DNA from: Methyloversatilis sp.
GTDB taxonomy: Bacteria; Pseudomonadota; Gammaproteobacteria; Burkholderiales; Rhodocyclaceae
Assembly: GCA_017984755.1 (NCBI GenBank)
Contig: JAGNYW010000001.1
Coordinates: 93,094 to 157,093, forward strand
DNA length: 64,000 bases
Reading direction: 5' to 3'
The position numbers and the translations under genes were made by a program. Under the pieces are notes generated by a model. The model saw only the letters and a list, made by a program, of their open reading frames with translations. It made no database searches and was not told the DNA's origin. This document shows, in pieces, positions 8,901 to 17,041 of the stretch (positions within the stretch are counted from its first letter, which is position 1; each line of letters begins with the position of its first letter).

Positions 8901-9353
8901 TCAGAGTGATTTCACGAAGGCGAGCACTTCGTCGGCATGCCCCGGCACCTTGACGCCACGCCATTCGCGCAGAATCGTGTTGCCGGCGCCGATCACGAAC
9001 GTGCTGCGCTCGACGCCGCGCACCTGCTTGCCGTACATGTTCTTCATCTTCATGACGCCGAACACCTGACATGCCTTTTCTTCGGGGTCGGACACCAGTT
9101 CGAAGGTCAGGTCGAGCTTGGACTTGAAGTTAAGGTGGGACTTGATGCTGTCACGCGAAATGCCGATCACCTCGGCGCCTGCCGACAAGAATTGCGCATG
9201 CAGGTCACGGAACTGCGCGCTTTCCGTGGTGCAGCCCGGCGTGCTGTCCTTGGGATAGAAATAGATCACAAGCGGTCTGGCGGCGGCGGACAGGACGAAA
9301 TCCTGTCCCGAAGTCGAAGCCAGCGCGAAATCATCGATCGGGGTGTCGCTCAT
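8901..9353 (-). CDS. bcp: Thioredoxin-dependent peroxiredoxin Q (Bcp)
   Basis: AhpC/TSA-fold peroxidase that reduces hydroperoxides, 150 residues. The peroxidatic cysteine is Cys41 in KDSTPGCTTES, with Pro and Thr of the active-site loop in place. In the common two-Cys Bcp type a resolving cysteine sits five residues later; here position 46 is alanine, so this is an atypical member. The ATG at 9353 has an AGGAGA site. It lies in the minus-strand cluster with the Mth938-like, PhoH and OhrR-like genes. Confidence 0.9.
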   Translation of the reverse strand: MSDTPIDDFALASTSGQDFVLSAAARPLVIYFYPKDSTPGCTTESAQFRDLHAQFLSAGAEVIGISRDSIKSHLNFKSKLDLTFELVSDPEEKACQVFGVMKMKNMYGKQVRGVERSTFVIGAGNTILREWRGVKVPGHADEVLAFVKSL

Positions 9354-9429
9354 CGGAATCTCTTCTCCTTGCATTGCGGTTTCGTGGCGGGGCGACTTTC
9401 GGTCCGGGCACCTGTCCGATGCAGCGTTC

Positions 9430-9813
9430 TCAGGAAGGCGCTTCGGGCTGCATCAGCACGGCGGCCACCGACCGACCTTCGGCGACCAGAATGTTGTAGG
9501 TCCGTGCGGCAGCGAGGGTGTCCATCACTTCGACGCCGATTCCCGCGTCGATGAGCGGACGCAGCAGGGACGGGTGCGGGAACTGCTGCACCGGACCCGT
9601 GCCCAGCAGGATGATCTGTGCCTGCAGCGTCGCAAGCTCCGCAAAATCGCCCGTGTCCAGCTGTTCGATGCTTGCTGCCCCCCAGCCTTCCAGCAGAACG
9701 CCGGGGCCGAGCACGATGGTGCGGGTAAGCCTGCGATCGCCGACCTGCAGGTATCCGTCACCGAATCCGGTGACGAGGTATGTGGCCTGGAGCGGGTTCT
9801 GATGCAGCTTCAC
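9430..9813 (-). CDS. Mth938-like domain protein
   Basis: Small single-domain protein of 127 residues from a GTG start at 9813, the usual length for the Mth938-like (DUF498) family. Recognisable pieces are the N-terminal beta-rich part (YLVTGFGDGYLQVG), a central IILLGTG and the C-terminal GIGVEVMDTLAAARTYN. The family is related to complex I assembly factor NDUFAF3, but the bacterial function is not established. It is the first gene of the minus-strand cluster leading to bcp, phoH and the OhrR-like regulator, and is divergent from alaA. A longer frame to 9897 would overlap the alaA promoter and is less likely. Confidence 0.7.
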   Translation of the reverse strand: MKLHQNPLQATYLVTGFGDGYLQVGDRRLTRTIVLGPGVLLEGWGAASIEQLDTGDFAELATLQAQIILLGTGPVQQFPHPSLLRPLIDAGIGVEVMDTLAAARTYNILVAEGRSVAAVLMQPEAPS

Positions 9814-9869
9814 GGTTGATTCGGTCTGGAGTGATCGGGAAGTCCGTCGGCACGGCTGCCTTGCCAGCT

Positions 9870-9898
9870 TTGCCCTGCCTTCGACGGTCGCATACAAT
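9870..9898 (+). promoter_or_regulatory. Candidate sigma-70 promoter of alaA operon
   Basis: TTGCCC (9870-9875), a 17-base spacer and TACAAT (9893-9898), about 75 bases before the alaA start. Confidence 0.45.
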
Positions 9899-9973
9899 CA
9901 TATCTTTTTTCGCAAGCGGACAAAGCTGTCCGAGCGACGGCCTGCCGAGAGATGCGGCCTCGCTGCATTCTTC

Positions 9974-11245
9974 ATGACCCGTCATTCATCCAACGCCTCT
10001 TCAGACTCAGCCATCGTGCATCCTCCGGTCACCAAATCATCCAAGCTCGCCAACGTCTGCTACGACATCCGGGGTCCCGTGCTCGCCCGGGCCCGGCAGA
10101 TGGAAGAAGAAGGCCAGCGCGTCATCAAGCTGAACATCGGCAACCTCGCACCCTTCGGCTTCGAAGCGCCGGAGGAAATCGTGCAGGACGTGATCCGCAA
10201 TCTGCCGGATGCATCCGGCTACACGGATTCGCGTGGCATGTTCGCGCCGCGCAAGGCCATCATGCAGTACAGCCAGGAAAAGCGGATTCCGGGTGTGGGC
10301 GTCGACGACATCTTCATCGGGAACGGCGCATCCGAACTCATCGTGATGGCGATGCAGGGTTTGCTCAACAGCGGCGACGAGGTGCTGGTGCCGGCACCCG
10401 ACTACCCGCTCTGGACGGCGGCCGTCACGCTGGCCGGCGGCACTGCCCGTCACTACATCTGCGATGAAGGTGCCGACTGGATGCCCGATCTGGCCGACAT
10501 ACGCGCCAAGATCACGCCGAGCACCCGCGCCATCGTCATCATCAACCCGAACAACCCGACCGGTGCGCTCTACTCTGACGCGCTGCTGCTCGATCTGGTC
10601 CAGATCGCGCGCGAGCACAACCTGATCGTGTTCGCGGACGAAATCTACGACAAGACGCTGTACGACGGCGCCACGCACACGTCGATCGCCTCGCTGGCCG
10701 ACGACCTCCTGTTCGTCACCTTCAATGGTCTGTCGAAGAATTACCGTGCCTGCGGCTACCGCGCCGGCTGGATGGTGGTATCCGGCGACAAGCGGCATGC
10801 ACGCGACTACATCGACGGCCTGAACATGCTGGCGTCGATGCGCCTGTGTTCCAACGTACCAGGCCAGTTCGCGATCCAGACTGCGCTCGGCGGCTATCAG
10901 ACAATCAACGACCTGGTGGCGCCCGGCGGGCGACTTGCGCGCCAGCGTGATACAGCCTGGGAACTGCTCACGCAGATTCCCGGCGTGAGCTGCGTCAAGC
11001 CGCGGGCCTCGCTCTATCTGTTCCCGCGCCTCGATCCGAATGTCTACAAGATCGAAGATGACCAGCGCTTCATTCTCGAGCTGCTTGAAGAACAGCGCGT
11101 GCTGCTGGTGCAGGGAACCGGATTCAACTGGCCGCGGCCGGATCACTTCCGCGTGGTGTTCCTGCCGCACGAAGATGACCTGCGCGAAGCGATCGGTCGC
11201 ATCGCGCGCTTTCTGGATGGTTACCGGAAGCGTCATGGCAGCTGA
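9974..11245 (+). CDS. alaA: Alanine-type aminotransferase AlaA (PLP-dependent)
   Basis: Fold-type I, class I/II aminotransferase of 423 residues that most likely makes alanine from pyruvate and glutamate. PLP-binding features include the Schiff-base lysine Lys255 in SKNYRACGYRAGW, NPNNPTG at 191-197 and ADEIYDKTLYDG. These two last motifs are characteristic of the AlaA (YfbQ) group. In betaproteobacteria this gene often precedes hom and thrC, as here. The next gene overlaps its 3' end by 11 bases, so they are translationally linked. Confidence 0.88.
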   Translation: MTRHSSNASSDSAIVHPPVTKSSKLANVCYDIRGPVLARARQMEEEGQRVIKLNIGNLAPFGFEAPEEIVQDVIRNLPDASGYTDSRGMFAPRKAIMQYSQEKRIPGVGVDDIFIGNGASELIVMAMQGLLNSGDEVLVPAPDYPLWTAAVTLAGGTARHYICDEGADWMPDLADIRAKITPSTRAIVIINPNNPTGALYSDALLLDLVQIAREHNLIVFADEIYDKTLYDGATHTSIASLADDLLFVTFNGLSKNYRACGYRAGWMVVSGDKRHARDYIDGLNMLASMRLCSNVPGQFAIQTALGGYQTINDLVAPGGRLARQRDTAWELLTQIPGVSCVKPRASLYLFPRLDPNVYKIEDDQRFILELLEEQRVLLVQGTGFNWPRPDHFRVVFLPHEDDLREAIGRIARFLDGYRKRHGS

Positions 11246-11723
11246 GGTAAAGGTCGTCCGCGTCGCTGCGTCGCGGACGGTGCTGGAACCCGACTGGCTT
11301 GCGCGCGCCGAACCGGTGCATAGGGAGCTGCGGCCCGATCTCCCCGGAGACTACGCGCAGACGATGCAGCGCATCGTTGCGGACGGCGGCGACATGGTGG
11401 CGGCCGTGGCGGGCGACTGCGTGGTGGGCGTTGCCGTTTTCCGCAGCTACCGCAACACGGCAAACGGCGTCCACTTCTACGTAGATGACCTGGTCACTGC
11501 GGCGGCGTCGCGATCGCGGCGCGTAGGCCGACTTCTGCTCGACTGGCTGGCGGATGAGGCGCAGAGGCGCGGTGCAACGCGTCTGCGGCTCGATTCGGGC
11601 ACGCAGCGCATCGATGCGCATCGCTTCTACCATCGCGAAGGCATGCACATCGCCTGTTTTCATTTTTCGCGGAATCTGGCCCCGGCCGTTCCGCAGACAC
11701 CACTCGACGACACGACAAGGTAA
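11235..11723 (+). CDS. GNAT-family N-acetyltransferase
   Basis: A 162-residue protein with the GNAT acetyl-CoA fold: VVGVAVFRSYRN (beta4 region), FYVDDLVTAAASRSRRVGRLLL (motif A with an R-x-x-R-V-G loop in place of the usual Q/R-x-x-G-x-G/A), then LRLDSGTQRIDAHRFYHREGM, the typical motif B. The substrate cannot be told from sequence. The ATG at 11235 lies inside the alaA 3' end, and hom begins 3 bases after its stop, so it is embedded in an amino-acid biosynthesis operon. Confidence 0.8.
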   Translation: MAAEVKVVRVAASRTVLEPDWLARAEPVHRELRPDLPGDYAQTMQRIVADGGDMVAAVAGDCVVGVAVFRSYRNTANGVHFYVDDLVTAAASRSRRVGRLLLDWLADEAQRRGATRLRLDSGTQRIDAHRFYHREGMHIACFHFSRNLAPAVPQTPLDDTTR

Positions 11724-11726
11724 AGC

Positions 11727-13040
11727 ATGAAACCCATCAACGTAGGCCTGCTCGGCATCGGCACCGTAGGCGGCGGCACCTGGACGGTGCTCACGCGAAA
11801 CCAGGAAGAAATCACCCGTCGCGCGGGGCGCCCGATCCAGATCACCGTCGTGGCCGATCGCGATACCGAGCGCGCAAAGGCGCTGACCGGCGGCGCAGCG
11901 AAGGTGACCGCCGATGCGTTCGACGTGGTGCGTGACCCGGACATCGACATCGTGGTCGAACTGATCGGCGGTTACACCATCGCGAAGGAACTGGTGCTCG
12001 AGGCGATTGCACACGGCAAGCATGTCGTGACCGCCAACAAGGCGCTGCTGGCGGTTCACGGGCAGGAAATCTTCGCGGCGGCGCAGGCCAAGGGCGTAAT
12101 GGTGGCGTTCGAAGCCGCAGTGGCGGGGGGCATCCCGATCATCAAGGCGGTGCGCGAAGGTCTGACGGCAAACCGCATCGAGTGGGTCGCCGGCATCATC
12201 AACGGCACCACGAATTACATCCTGTCGGAAATGCGTGACAAGGGACTTGCCTTCGACGAAGCGCTGGCCGACGCACAGCGGCTCGGTTACGCGGAGGCTG
12301 ATCCGACCTTCGATATCGAAGGTGTCGATGCCGCGCACAAGATCACCTTGCTGGCGGCCATCGCCTTCGGCATTCCGGTGCAGTTCGACCGTGTACATAT
12401 AGAAGGCATCACCAAACTGACGGCAGACGACATCCGTTACGCCGAAGCGCTTGGCTATCGCATCAAGCTGCTGGGCATCACCAAGCGCAAGGCCGATGGC
12501 TTCGAGTTGCGCGTGCATCCGACGCTGATTCCGACCAAGCGCTTGATCGCCAATGTGGAAGGCGTGATGAATGCGGTGGTGGTCAAGGGCGACGCAGTGG
12601 GCGCCACGCTTTATTACGGACGTGGCGCCGGCGCCGAGCCGACCGCCAGTTCGGTGATCGCCGACCTGGTCGACGTGACGCGGCTGCATACCGCGGATCC
12701 TGAACATCGCGTGCCGCACCTTGCGTTCCGAGCCGACCAGCTTTCCGATACGCCGATCCTGCCGATCAGCGAAGTCGAGAGCGCCTACTACCTGCGCCTG
12801 CGCGTGCAGGACAGACCGGGCGTGCTGGCCGACATCACGCGCATCCTCGCCGATCAGGGCATCAGCATCGATGCCATGCTGCAGAAGGAACCGTCGGAAG
12901 GCGAGCATCAGGCGAACATCATCATCCTTACCCACGTGACGCGCGAAAAGCACGTCGATGCGGCGATTGTCCGCATCGAGGCGCTGGACAGCACGGTCGG
13001 CAGCGTCACCCGCCTGCGTCTGGAAGAACTGAACGGCTGA
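11727..13040 (+). CDS. hom: Homoserine dehydrogenase
   Basis: NAD(P)H-dependent reduction of aspartate semialdehyde to homoserine, the branch point toward threonine and methionine. It has 437 residues. The Rossmann part begins LGIGTVGGGTW (about 6-16); the catalytic/substrate region includes VVTANKALLA, GGIPIIKAVREGL and AEADPTFDIEGVDAAHKITLL; a C-terminal ACT domain (about 350-430, YYLRLRVQDRPGVLADITRIL) is the usual feedback-binding unit for threonine. It follows the GNAT gene by 3 bases. It is the monofunctional type without an aspartokinase domain. Confidence 0.95.
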   Translation: MKPINVGLLGIGTVGGGTWTVLTRNQEEITRRAGRPIQITVVADRDTERAKALTGGAAKVTADAFDVVRDPDIDIVVELIGGYTIAKELVLEAIAHGKHVVTANKALLAVHGQEIFAAAQAKGVMVAFEAAVAGGIPIIKAVREGLTANRIEWVAGIINGTTNYILSEMRDKGLAFDEALADAQRLGYAEADPTFDIEGVDAAHKITLLAAIAFGIPVQFDRVHIEGITKLTADDIRYAEALGYRIKLLGITKRKADGFELRVHPTLIPTKRLIANVEGVMNAVVVKGDAVGATLYYGRGAGAEPTASSVIADLVDVTRLHTADPEHRVPHLAFRADQLSDTPILPISEVESAYYLRLRVQDRPGVLADITRILADQGISIDAMLQKEPSEGEHQANIIILTHVTREKHVDAAIVRIEALDSTVGSVTRLRLEELNG

Positions 13041-13053
13041 TTCGGCCGTTCAG
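13029..13053. terminator. Hairpin between convergent hom and HPP/CBS gene
   Basis: Perfect 9-bp inverted repeat CTGAACGGC / GCCGTTCAG with a 7-base loop that covers both stop codons. There is no T-run on either side, so it may act as a two-way pause or mRNA end-stabilising structure rather than a full intrinsic terminator. Confidence 0.35.
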
Positions 13054-14225
13054 CCGGCGTGCATCGCATCGGCCAGCGCGATGCGGTGATACAGCGCGGC
13101 CACCAGATCGGCACGCCCCAGCGTGCCGACCAGGCGGTCGGCGCTGTTGATGACCGGTACGGCGGGCTGACGCCCGCTTGCCATCGCCTCCGCGACCGCG
13201 GCAACGCCCTCGTTCTTGCGCGCCACCAGCAGGCCGTCGCGTGCGTCGCGCATGACCTGTCCGACCACCTCCGGCTTGTCCGAATGGGCCTGCTGCACAC
13301 GGCCCAGCAGTTGACGGAGTGAATCCCGCATCGAGCGGTCGTCCGCCGGCGACACGTGCAGCAGGAAATCCTCTAGTACGAGCAGCCCGATCACCCGCCG
13401 GCTGCGGTCGATCACGGGCAGCGCATCGACCCGCAGCCGGCGCATCATCAGCCAGGCATCCGCGAGCGGTGTGGCGAATTCGACGGCCGGTACCGGCGTC
13501 ACACGCTCGATCAGATCGCCGCAGCGCAGCATGTGCGTGCGCTCGAAGGCCTTTCGCATCGTGCGTTGATACAGATTGACCAGGTCGTCCTCGCGCACAT
13601 CGAGAAAGCCTTCGATCTCGCCGAGCGCCGCTTCGAGATCCTTGTGCGTGATGGCGTCGGGCGCCCGGTGATCACGCCGCTGCTGCGCGGCGGGTGGTGT
13701 GCCCTGAGGATAATGCCGGCCCGGAATCAGGTTGTTCACCACCATGACGGCGACCATGACGGCGATCGTGTTGGCCATGGCAGCCAGCATGCCCGGCGCG
13801 AACGCTGCACCTTCGACTGCCGCCATGGCCATGGTCAGCGCCATGGCGCCGGCCGGCGGGTGCAGGCAGCGCGCCAAGGCGGTCAGCCAGATCGATGCGG
13901 CCAGCGCGATGGCCACTACCCACGGGCCTGCAGGCAGCCAGTATCCGCATGCATAACCGAGGGGGGCGGAGATCATCAGGCCGCCGATGATGGACCAAGG
14001 CTGCGCCAGCGGACTGTGCGGCAGCATGAACACGATGATGGAGGTGGCGCCGATCGGCGCAAGCAGGCGCTTTTCATCCGGTGCGAGGGGCAGTACGAAG
14101 AGCACGCCCTCGAACAGCAGCAGGCCCAGAAAGCCGGCGATCGTGCTGCGCCAGCGTTCATCGCGCGTCATCGGCGGAGCGTCGGACACAAGGTGGCGGC
14201 GCAGCAGATCGATCAGGCCGTTCAT
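13050..14225 (-). CDS. HPP-family membrane protein with CBS pair
   Basis: A 391-residue integral membrane protein. The N-terminal HPP domain (about 30-170) has four to five helices and the family motif in the segment CLHPPAGAMALTMA; other marks are LAPIGATSIIVFMLP. After a linker, the soluble C-terminal half carries two CBS repeats (about 245-310 and 335-390, DALPVIDRSRRVIGLLVLED, PAVPVINSADRLVGTL), which usually bind adenosyl ligands. HPP proteins have been linked to nitrite transport in plants and cyanobacteria; in this organism the substrate is unknown. The start at 14225 is a choice; in-frame alternatives at 14282 and 14300 exist. It is antisense between hom and thrC. Confidence 0.75.
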   Translation of the reverse strand: MNGLIDLLRRHLVSDAPPMTRDERWRSTIAGFLGLLLFEGVLFVLPLAPDEKRLLAPIGATSIIVFMLPHSPLAQPWSIIGGLMISAPLGYACGYWLPAGPWVVAIALAASIWLTALARCLHPPAGAMALTMAMAAVEGAAFAPGMLAAMANTIAVMVAVMVVNNLIPGRHYPQGTPPAAQQRRDHRAPDAITHKDLEAALGEIEGFLDVREDDLVNLYQRTMRKAFERTHMLRCGDLIERVTPVPAVEFATPLADAWLMMRRLRVDALPVIDRSRRVIGLLVLEDFLLHVSPADDRSMRDSLRQLLGRVQQAHSDKPEVVGQVMRDARDGLLVARKNEGVAAVAEAMASGRQPAVPVINSADRLVGTLGRADLVAALYHRIALADAMHAG

Positions 14226-14398
14226 CGGTGGCTCGCGCAAAGTCGCAAGTCTAGCGCTGCGCCCCACGATGGTGCGTTTCATGTCGGCATAACCGGCCAT
14301 CAGCGAACGGACCGGTTGCGGCGCTGTGATAAATTGTGACCCCTTGCGCCGGCTCTGAAAGATGGCCCTGCGCGCTTTCCTGACTGATATTGAATCCG

Positions 14399-15844
14399 AT
14401 GCGCGACGCGATGTATTACGTATCCACCCGCGGCCAGGCGCCGCAGAAGCGCTTCACCGACATCCTGCTGGGCGGCCTGATGGACGACGGTGGTCTCGCG
14501 ATGCCGGTCAAGTACCCGACATTCAGTCGCGCCGACCTCGATGCGATGCGTGGCATGGACTATCGTCAGCTCGCATTTGCGGTTCTTTCGCGTTTCGCCG
14601 ACGACATTCCGCCGGATGACCTGCGTGCGCTGATCGATCGCACCTACCAGCCGGAGGTCTATTGCAACACCGTGTCCGGCTCCGACGCCAACGAAATCAC
14701 GCCGCTCTGCACGCTGGAAAGCGATCTGCACCTGCTTGAACTGTCCAACGGCCCGACGCTGGCGTTCAAGGACATGGCGATGCAGCTGCTCGGCAACCTG
14801 TTCGAGTACGCGCTCGAGCGGAGCGGGGCGGAACTGAACATCTTCGGCGCCACGTCGGGCGACACCGGCTCAAGCGCCGAGTACGCGATGCGCGGCAAGC
14901 ACGGCGTGCGCGTGTTCATGCTGTCGCCGCATCTGAAGATGAGCCGTTTCCAGACGGCCCAGATGTTCAGCCTGCAGGATCCGAACATCTTCAACATTGC
15001 GGTGCGCGGCGTGTTCGATGATTGCCAGGATATGGTCAAGGCGGTGTCGAACGATCTCGAATTCAAGGCGAAATACCGCATCGGCACCGTGAACTCGATC
15101 AACTGGGCGCGCGTGTCGGCGCAGGTCGTCTACTACTTCAAGGGATACTTTGCCGCCACGCGCAGCAACGACGAGCAGGCCAGCTTCACCGTGCCGTCGG
15201 GCAACTTCGGCAATGTCTGCGCCGGCCACATCGCCCGCATGATGGGCCTTCCGATCCGCCATCTGGTCGTGGCCACGAACGAAAACGACGTGCTCGACGA
15301 GTTCTTCCGCACCGGCATCTATCGGCCGCGCGCCACGGCCGAAACGCTGCACACCACCAGCCCTTCGATGGATATTTCCAAGGCCAGCAATTTCGAACGT
15401 TTCATCTTCGACCTGACCGGCCGCGATGCCGGACAGGTCCGGGCGATGTGGGGCGAGGTCGATCGCGGCCGCCCATTCGATCTGTCGGGTTCGCCGCTGT
15501 TCGGTCGGGTTGCGTCGGAGTATGGATTCCAGTCGGGTTCCGGCAATCACGCGCATCGCCTTGCGACCATGCGTCTGGCGCATCAGCGCTGGGGGCGGGC
15601 CATCGACACGCATACGGCCGATGGTCTGAAGGTCGCGCTCGAACTGCGCGAACCCGGTGTACCGATGATCGTGCTGGAAACGGCACTGCCCGCAAAATTC
15701 GCGGAAACCGTGGTCGAGGCACTGGGCAGCGAACCGGTCCGTCCCGTCGGCATGGAACACCTCGAATCGCTGCCGCAGCGCTTCGAGGTCATGGACGCGG
15801 ACGTTGCCGCGATGAAGGCGTACATCGCGCGCAACGTTGTGTAG
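14399..15844 (+). CDS. thrC: Threonine synthase
   Basis: PLP enzyme converting O-phosphohomoserine to threonine, completing the pathway begun by hom upstream. It has 481 residues from the ATG at 14399; the ATG at 14411 (MYYVSTRG) is equally plausible and closer to the family start. The PLP lysine is in NGPTLAFKDMAMQLL (Lys124), with the phosphate-binding FGATSGDTGSSAEYA. Length and sequence fit the long fungal/gammaproteobacterial-type enzyme. It has its own upstream region of about 170 bases because the HPP gene separates it from hom. Confidence 0.95.
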   Translation: MRDAMYYVSTRGQAPQKRFTDILLGGLMDDGGLAMPVKYPTFSRADLDAMRGMDYRQLAFAVLSRFADDIPPDDLRALIDRTYQPEVYCNTVSGSDANEITPLCTLESDLHLLELSNGPTLAFKDMAMQLLGNLFEYALERSGAELNIFGATSGDTGSSAEYAMRGKHGVRVFMLSPHLKMSRFQTAQMFSLQDPNIFNIAVRGVFDDCQDMVKAVSNDLEFKAKYRIGTVNSINWARVSAQVVYYFKGYFAATRSNDEQASFTVPSGNFGNVCAGHIARMMGLPIRHLVVATNENDVLDEFFRTGIYRPRATAETLHTTSPSMDISKASNFERFIFDLTGRDAGQVRAMWGEVDRGRPFDLSGSPLFGRVASEYGFQSGSGNHAHRLATMRLAHQRWGRAIDTHTADGLKVALELREPGVPMIVLETALPAKFAETVVEALGSEPVRPVGMEHLESLPQRFEVMDADVAAMKAYIARNVV

Positions 15845-15949
15845 ACCGGGCTTCATGAGGGCGCCGGCAGGGTCAAGTCCACCGGCCCCCGTGCCGTAAA
15901 TCCAGACATTGAATCAGCTGCACGCTTTCGTGTGCCACGGAGAAATGTC

Positions 15950-16807
15950 ATGGGTGAGCCGGTAAACGAATCGCTTGAAGCGTTGCAGAGGCTTTCGGCC
16001 GAACTTGAATCGGGCGACATCGTCTTTCCCACCAGTATCGATGTGTCCCTGCGCATCCGCCAGGCGCTTGAAAACCCGGACATCAACATCAACGAAGTAT
16101 CGCGGCTGGTGAGTGCCGAACCGGTACTCAGCGCCAAGGCGATCCGCCTTGCCAATTCGGTTGCCTACAACAGAAGCGGCAATGAAATCAGTGACGTACG
16201 CACAGCCGTCAACCGCGTGGGTACGGAACCGATCCGCATGCTGACGATGTCGCTCATCGTGCGGCAGATGGTCGATGCGCGCGCCGACGAACGTCTGAGG
16301 GTGCTCACGCACGATCTCTGGCGCCATACGATCCATGTTTCGGCGCTGAGCTTCGTGATTGCCCGCAGATTGTCGCGGTTGAATCCTGATGCCGCGATGT
16401 TCGCCGGTCTGGTGCACGAAATAGGTCAGTTCTACCTGCTGGCCAGGGCGTCGGCCTTCCCCGCGCTGCTGCAGCGCGAGGCGGAACTCGGCGGACTCAT
16501 GTACAGCTTCAGTCACAGTGTCGGGCGTGCCGTGCTGGAGTCGCTGAAGGTACCCGAACAGATCGTCACTGCAGTCGACGATTCGGCCATAGAAGGTGCC
16601 GTGGTGCCGCCGCGGACGCTGGCCGATGTATTGTTTCTGGCGGAAAGCATGGCTGCCTTTCCCAATCCTTTCAGCAACGCATCGCCGGCGGAGGAAAGCC
16701 TGCTGGCTGATGTTGCCACCTCGGACATCGACAACGAAACACTCGAAGCGGTAGTTGCCGAATCGAAGGAAGAGATTGATTCCATCATTTCCACCCTGCA
16801 GATTTGA
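15950..16807 (+). CDS. HDOD domain protein
   Basis: A 285-residue protein with a single HDOD domain, a relative of HD phosphohydrolases usually without full catalytic residues and used in signalling. Typical pieces are LVSAEPVLSAKAIRLANSVA, ISDVRTAVNRVG, LWRHTIHVSALS and MFAGLVHEIGQFYLL, where His-Glu replaces the His-Asp pair. No output domain is fused. I chose the ATG at 15950 (GGAG ten bases upstream) over the in-frame GTG at 15932. The next gene downstream is the riboswitch-controlled DUF1631 gene, so a link to second-messenger signalling is possible but inferred. Confidence 0.85.
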   Translation: MGEPVNESLEALQRLSAELESGDIVFPTSIDVSLRIRQALENPDININEVSRLVSAEPVLSAKAIRLANSVAYNRSGNEISDVRTAVNRVGTEPIRMLTMSLIVRQMVDARADERLRVLTHDLWRHTIHVSALSFVIARRLSRLNPDAAMFAGLVHEIGQFYLLARASAFPALLQREAELGGLMYSFSHSVGRAVLESLKVPEQIVTAVDDSAIEGAVVPPRTLADVLFLAESMAAFPNPFSNASPAEESLLADVATSDIDNETLEAVVAESKEEIDSIISTLQI

Positions 16808-16865
16808 GCGCTTGTTAAAGTTACGGCAGTATTCGCCGTTACGATCGCTGTGAAAATGAATTGAA

Positions 16866-16960
16866 GCTGACCCAGGGCAAACCCAGCGAAAGTTGGGGAC
16901 GCAAAGTTTCCGGTCTACCGGGTGCCTCGCGCCCCACGACAGCGGGACCGCCACGACGCT
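16866..16960 (+). promoter_or_regulatory. Cyclic di-GMP-I (GEMM-I) riboswitch
   Basis: The sequence carries the GEMM-I consensus: GGGCAAACC at 16875-16883, a hairpin of CCCAGC (16882-16887) and GTTGGG (16892-16897) closed by a GAAA tetraloop, then GGACGCAAAG at 16897-16906. The second arm has CGGTC (16911-16915) pairing with GACCG (16946-16950), an inner 6-bp hairpin GGGTGC/GCGCCC (16920-16934) and AGCGGG at 16941-16946, comparable to the tetraloop-receptor arm of the Vibrio Vc2 aptamer. These elements bind c-di-GMP. The start of the DUF1631 gene lies about 80 bases downstream; a GGCCG/CGGCC hairpin just before its ribosome-binding site (about 17012-17030) could serve as expression platform. 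Confidence 0.9.
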
Positions 16961-17041
16961 GACCTGTGCTTCGTGCTCGGCCTCGAATTGATCCCTGTGT
17001 CGGCCTTTTCTGGCCGCTTCGCGCGGCCGCAAAGGTTAAAC

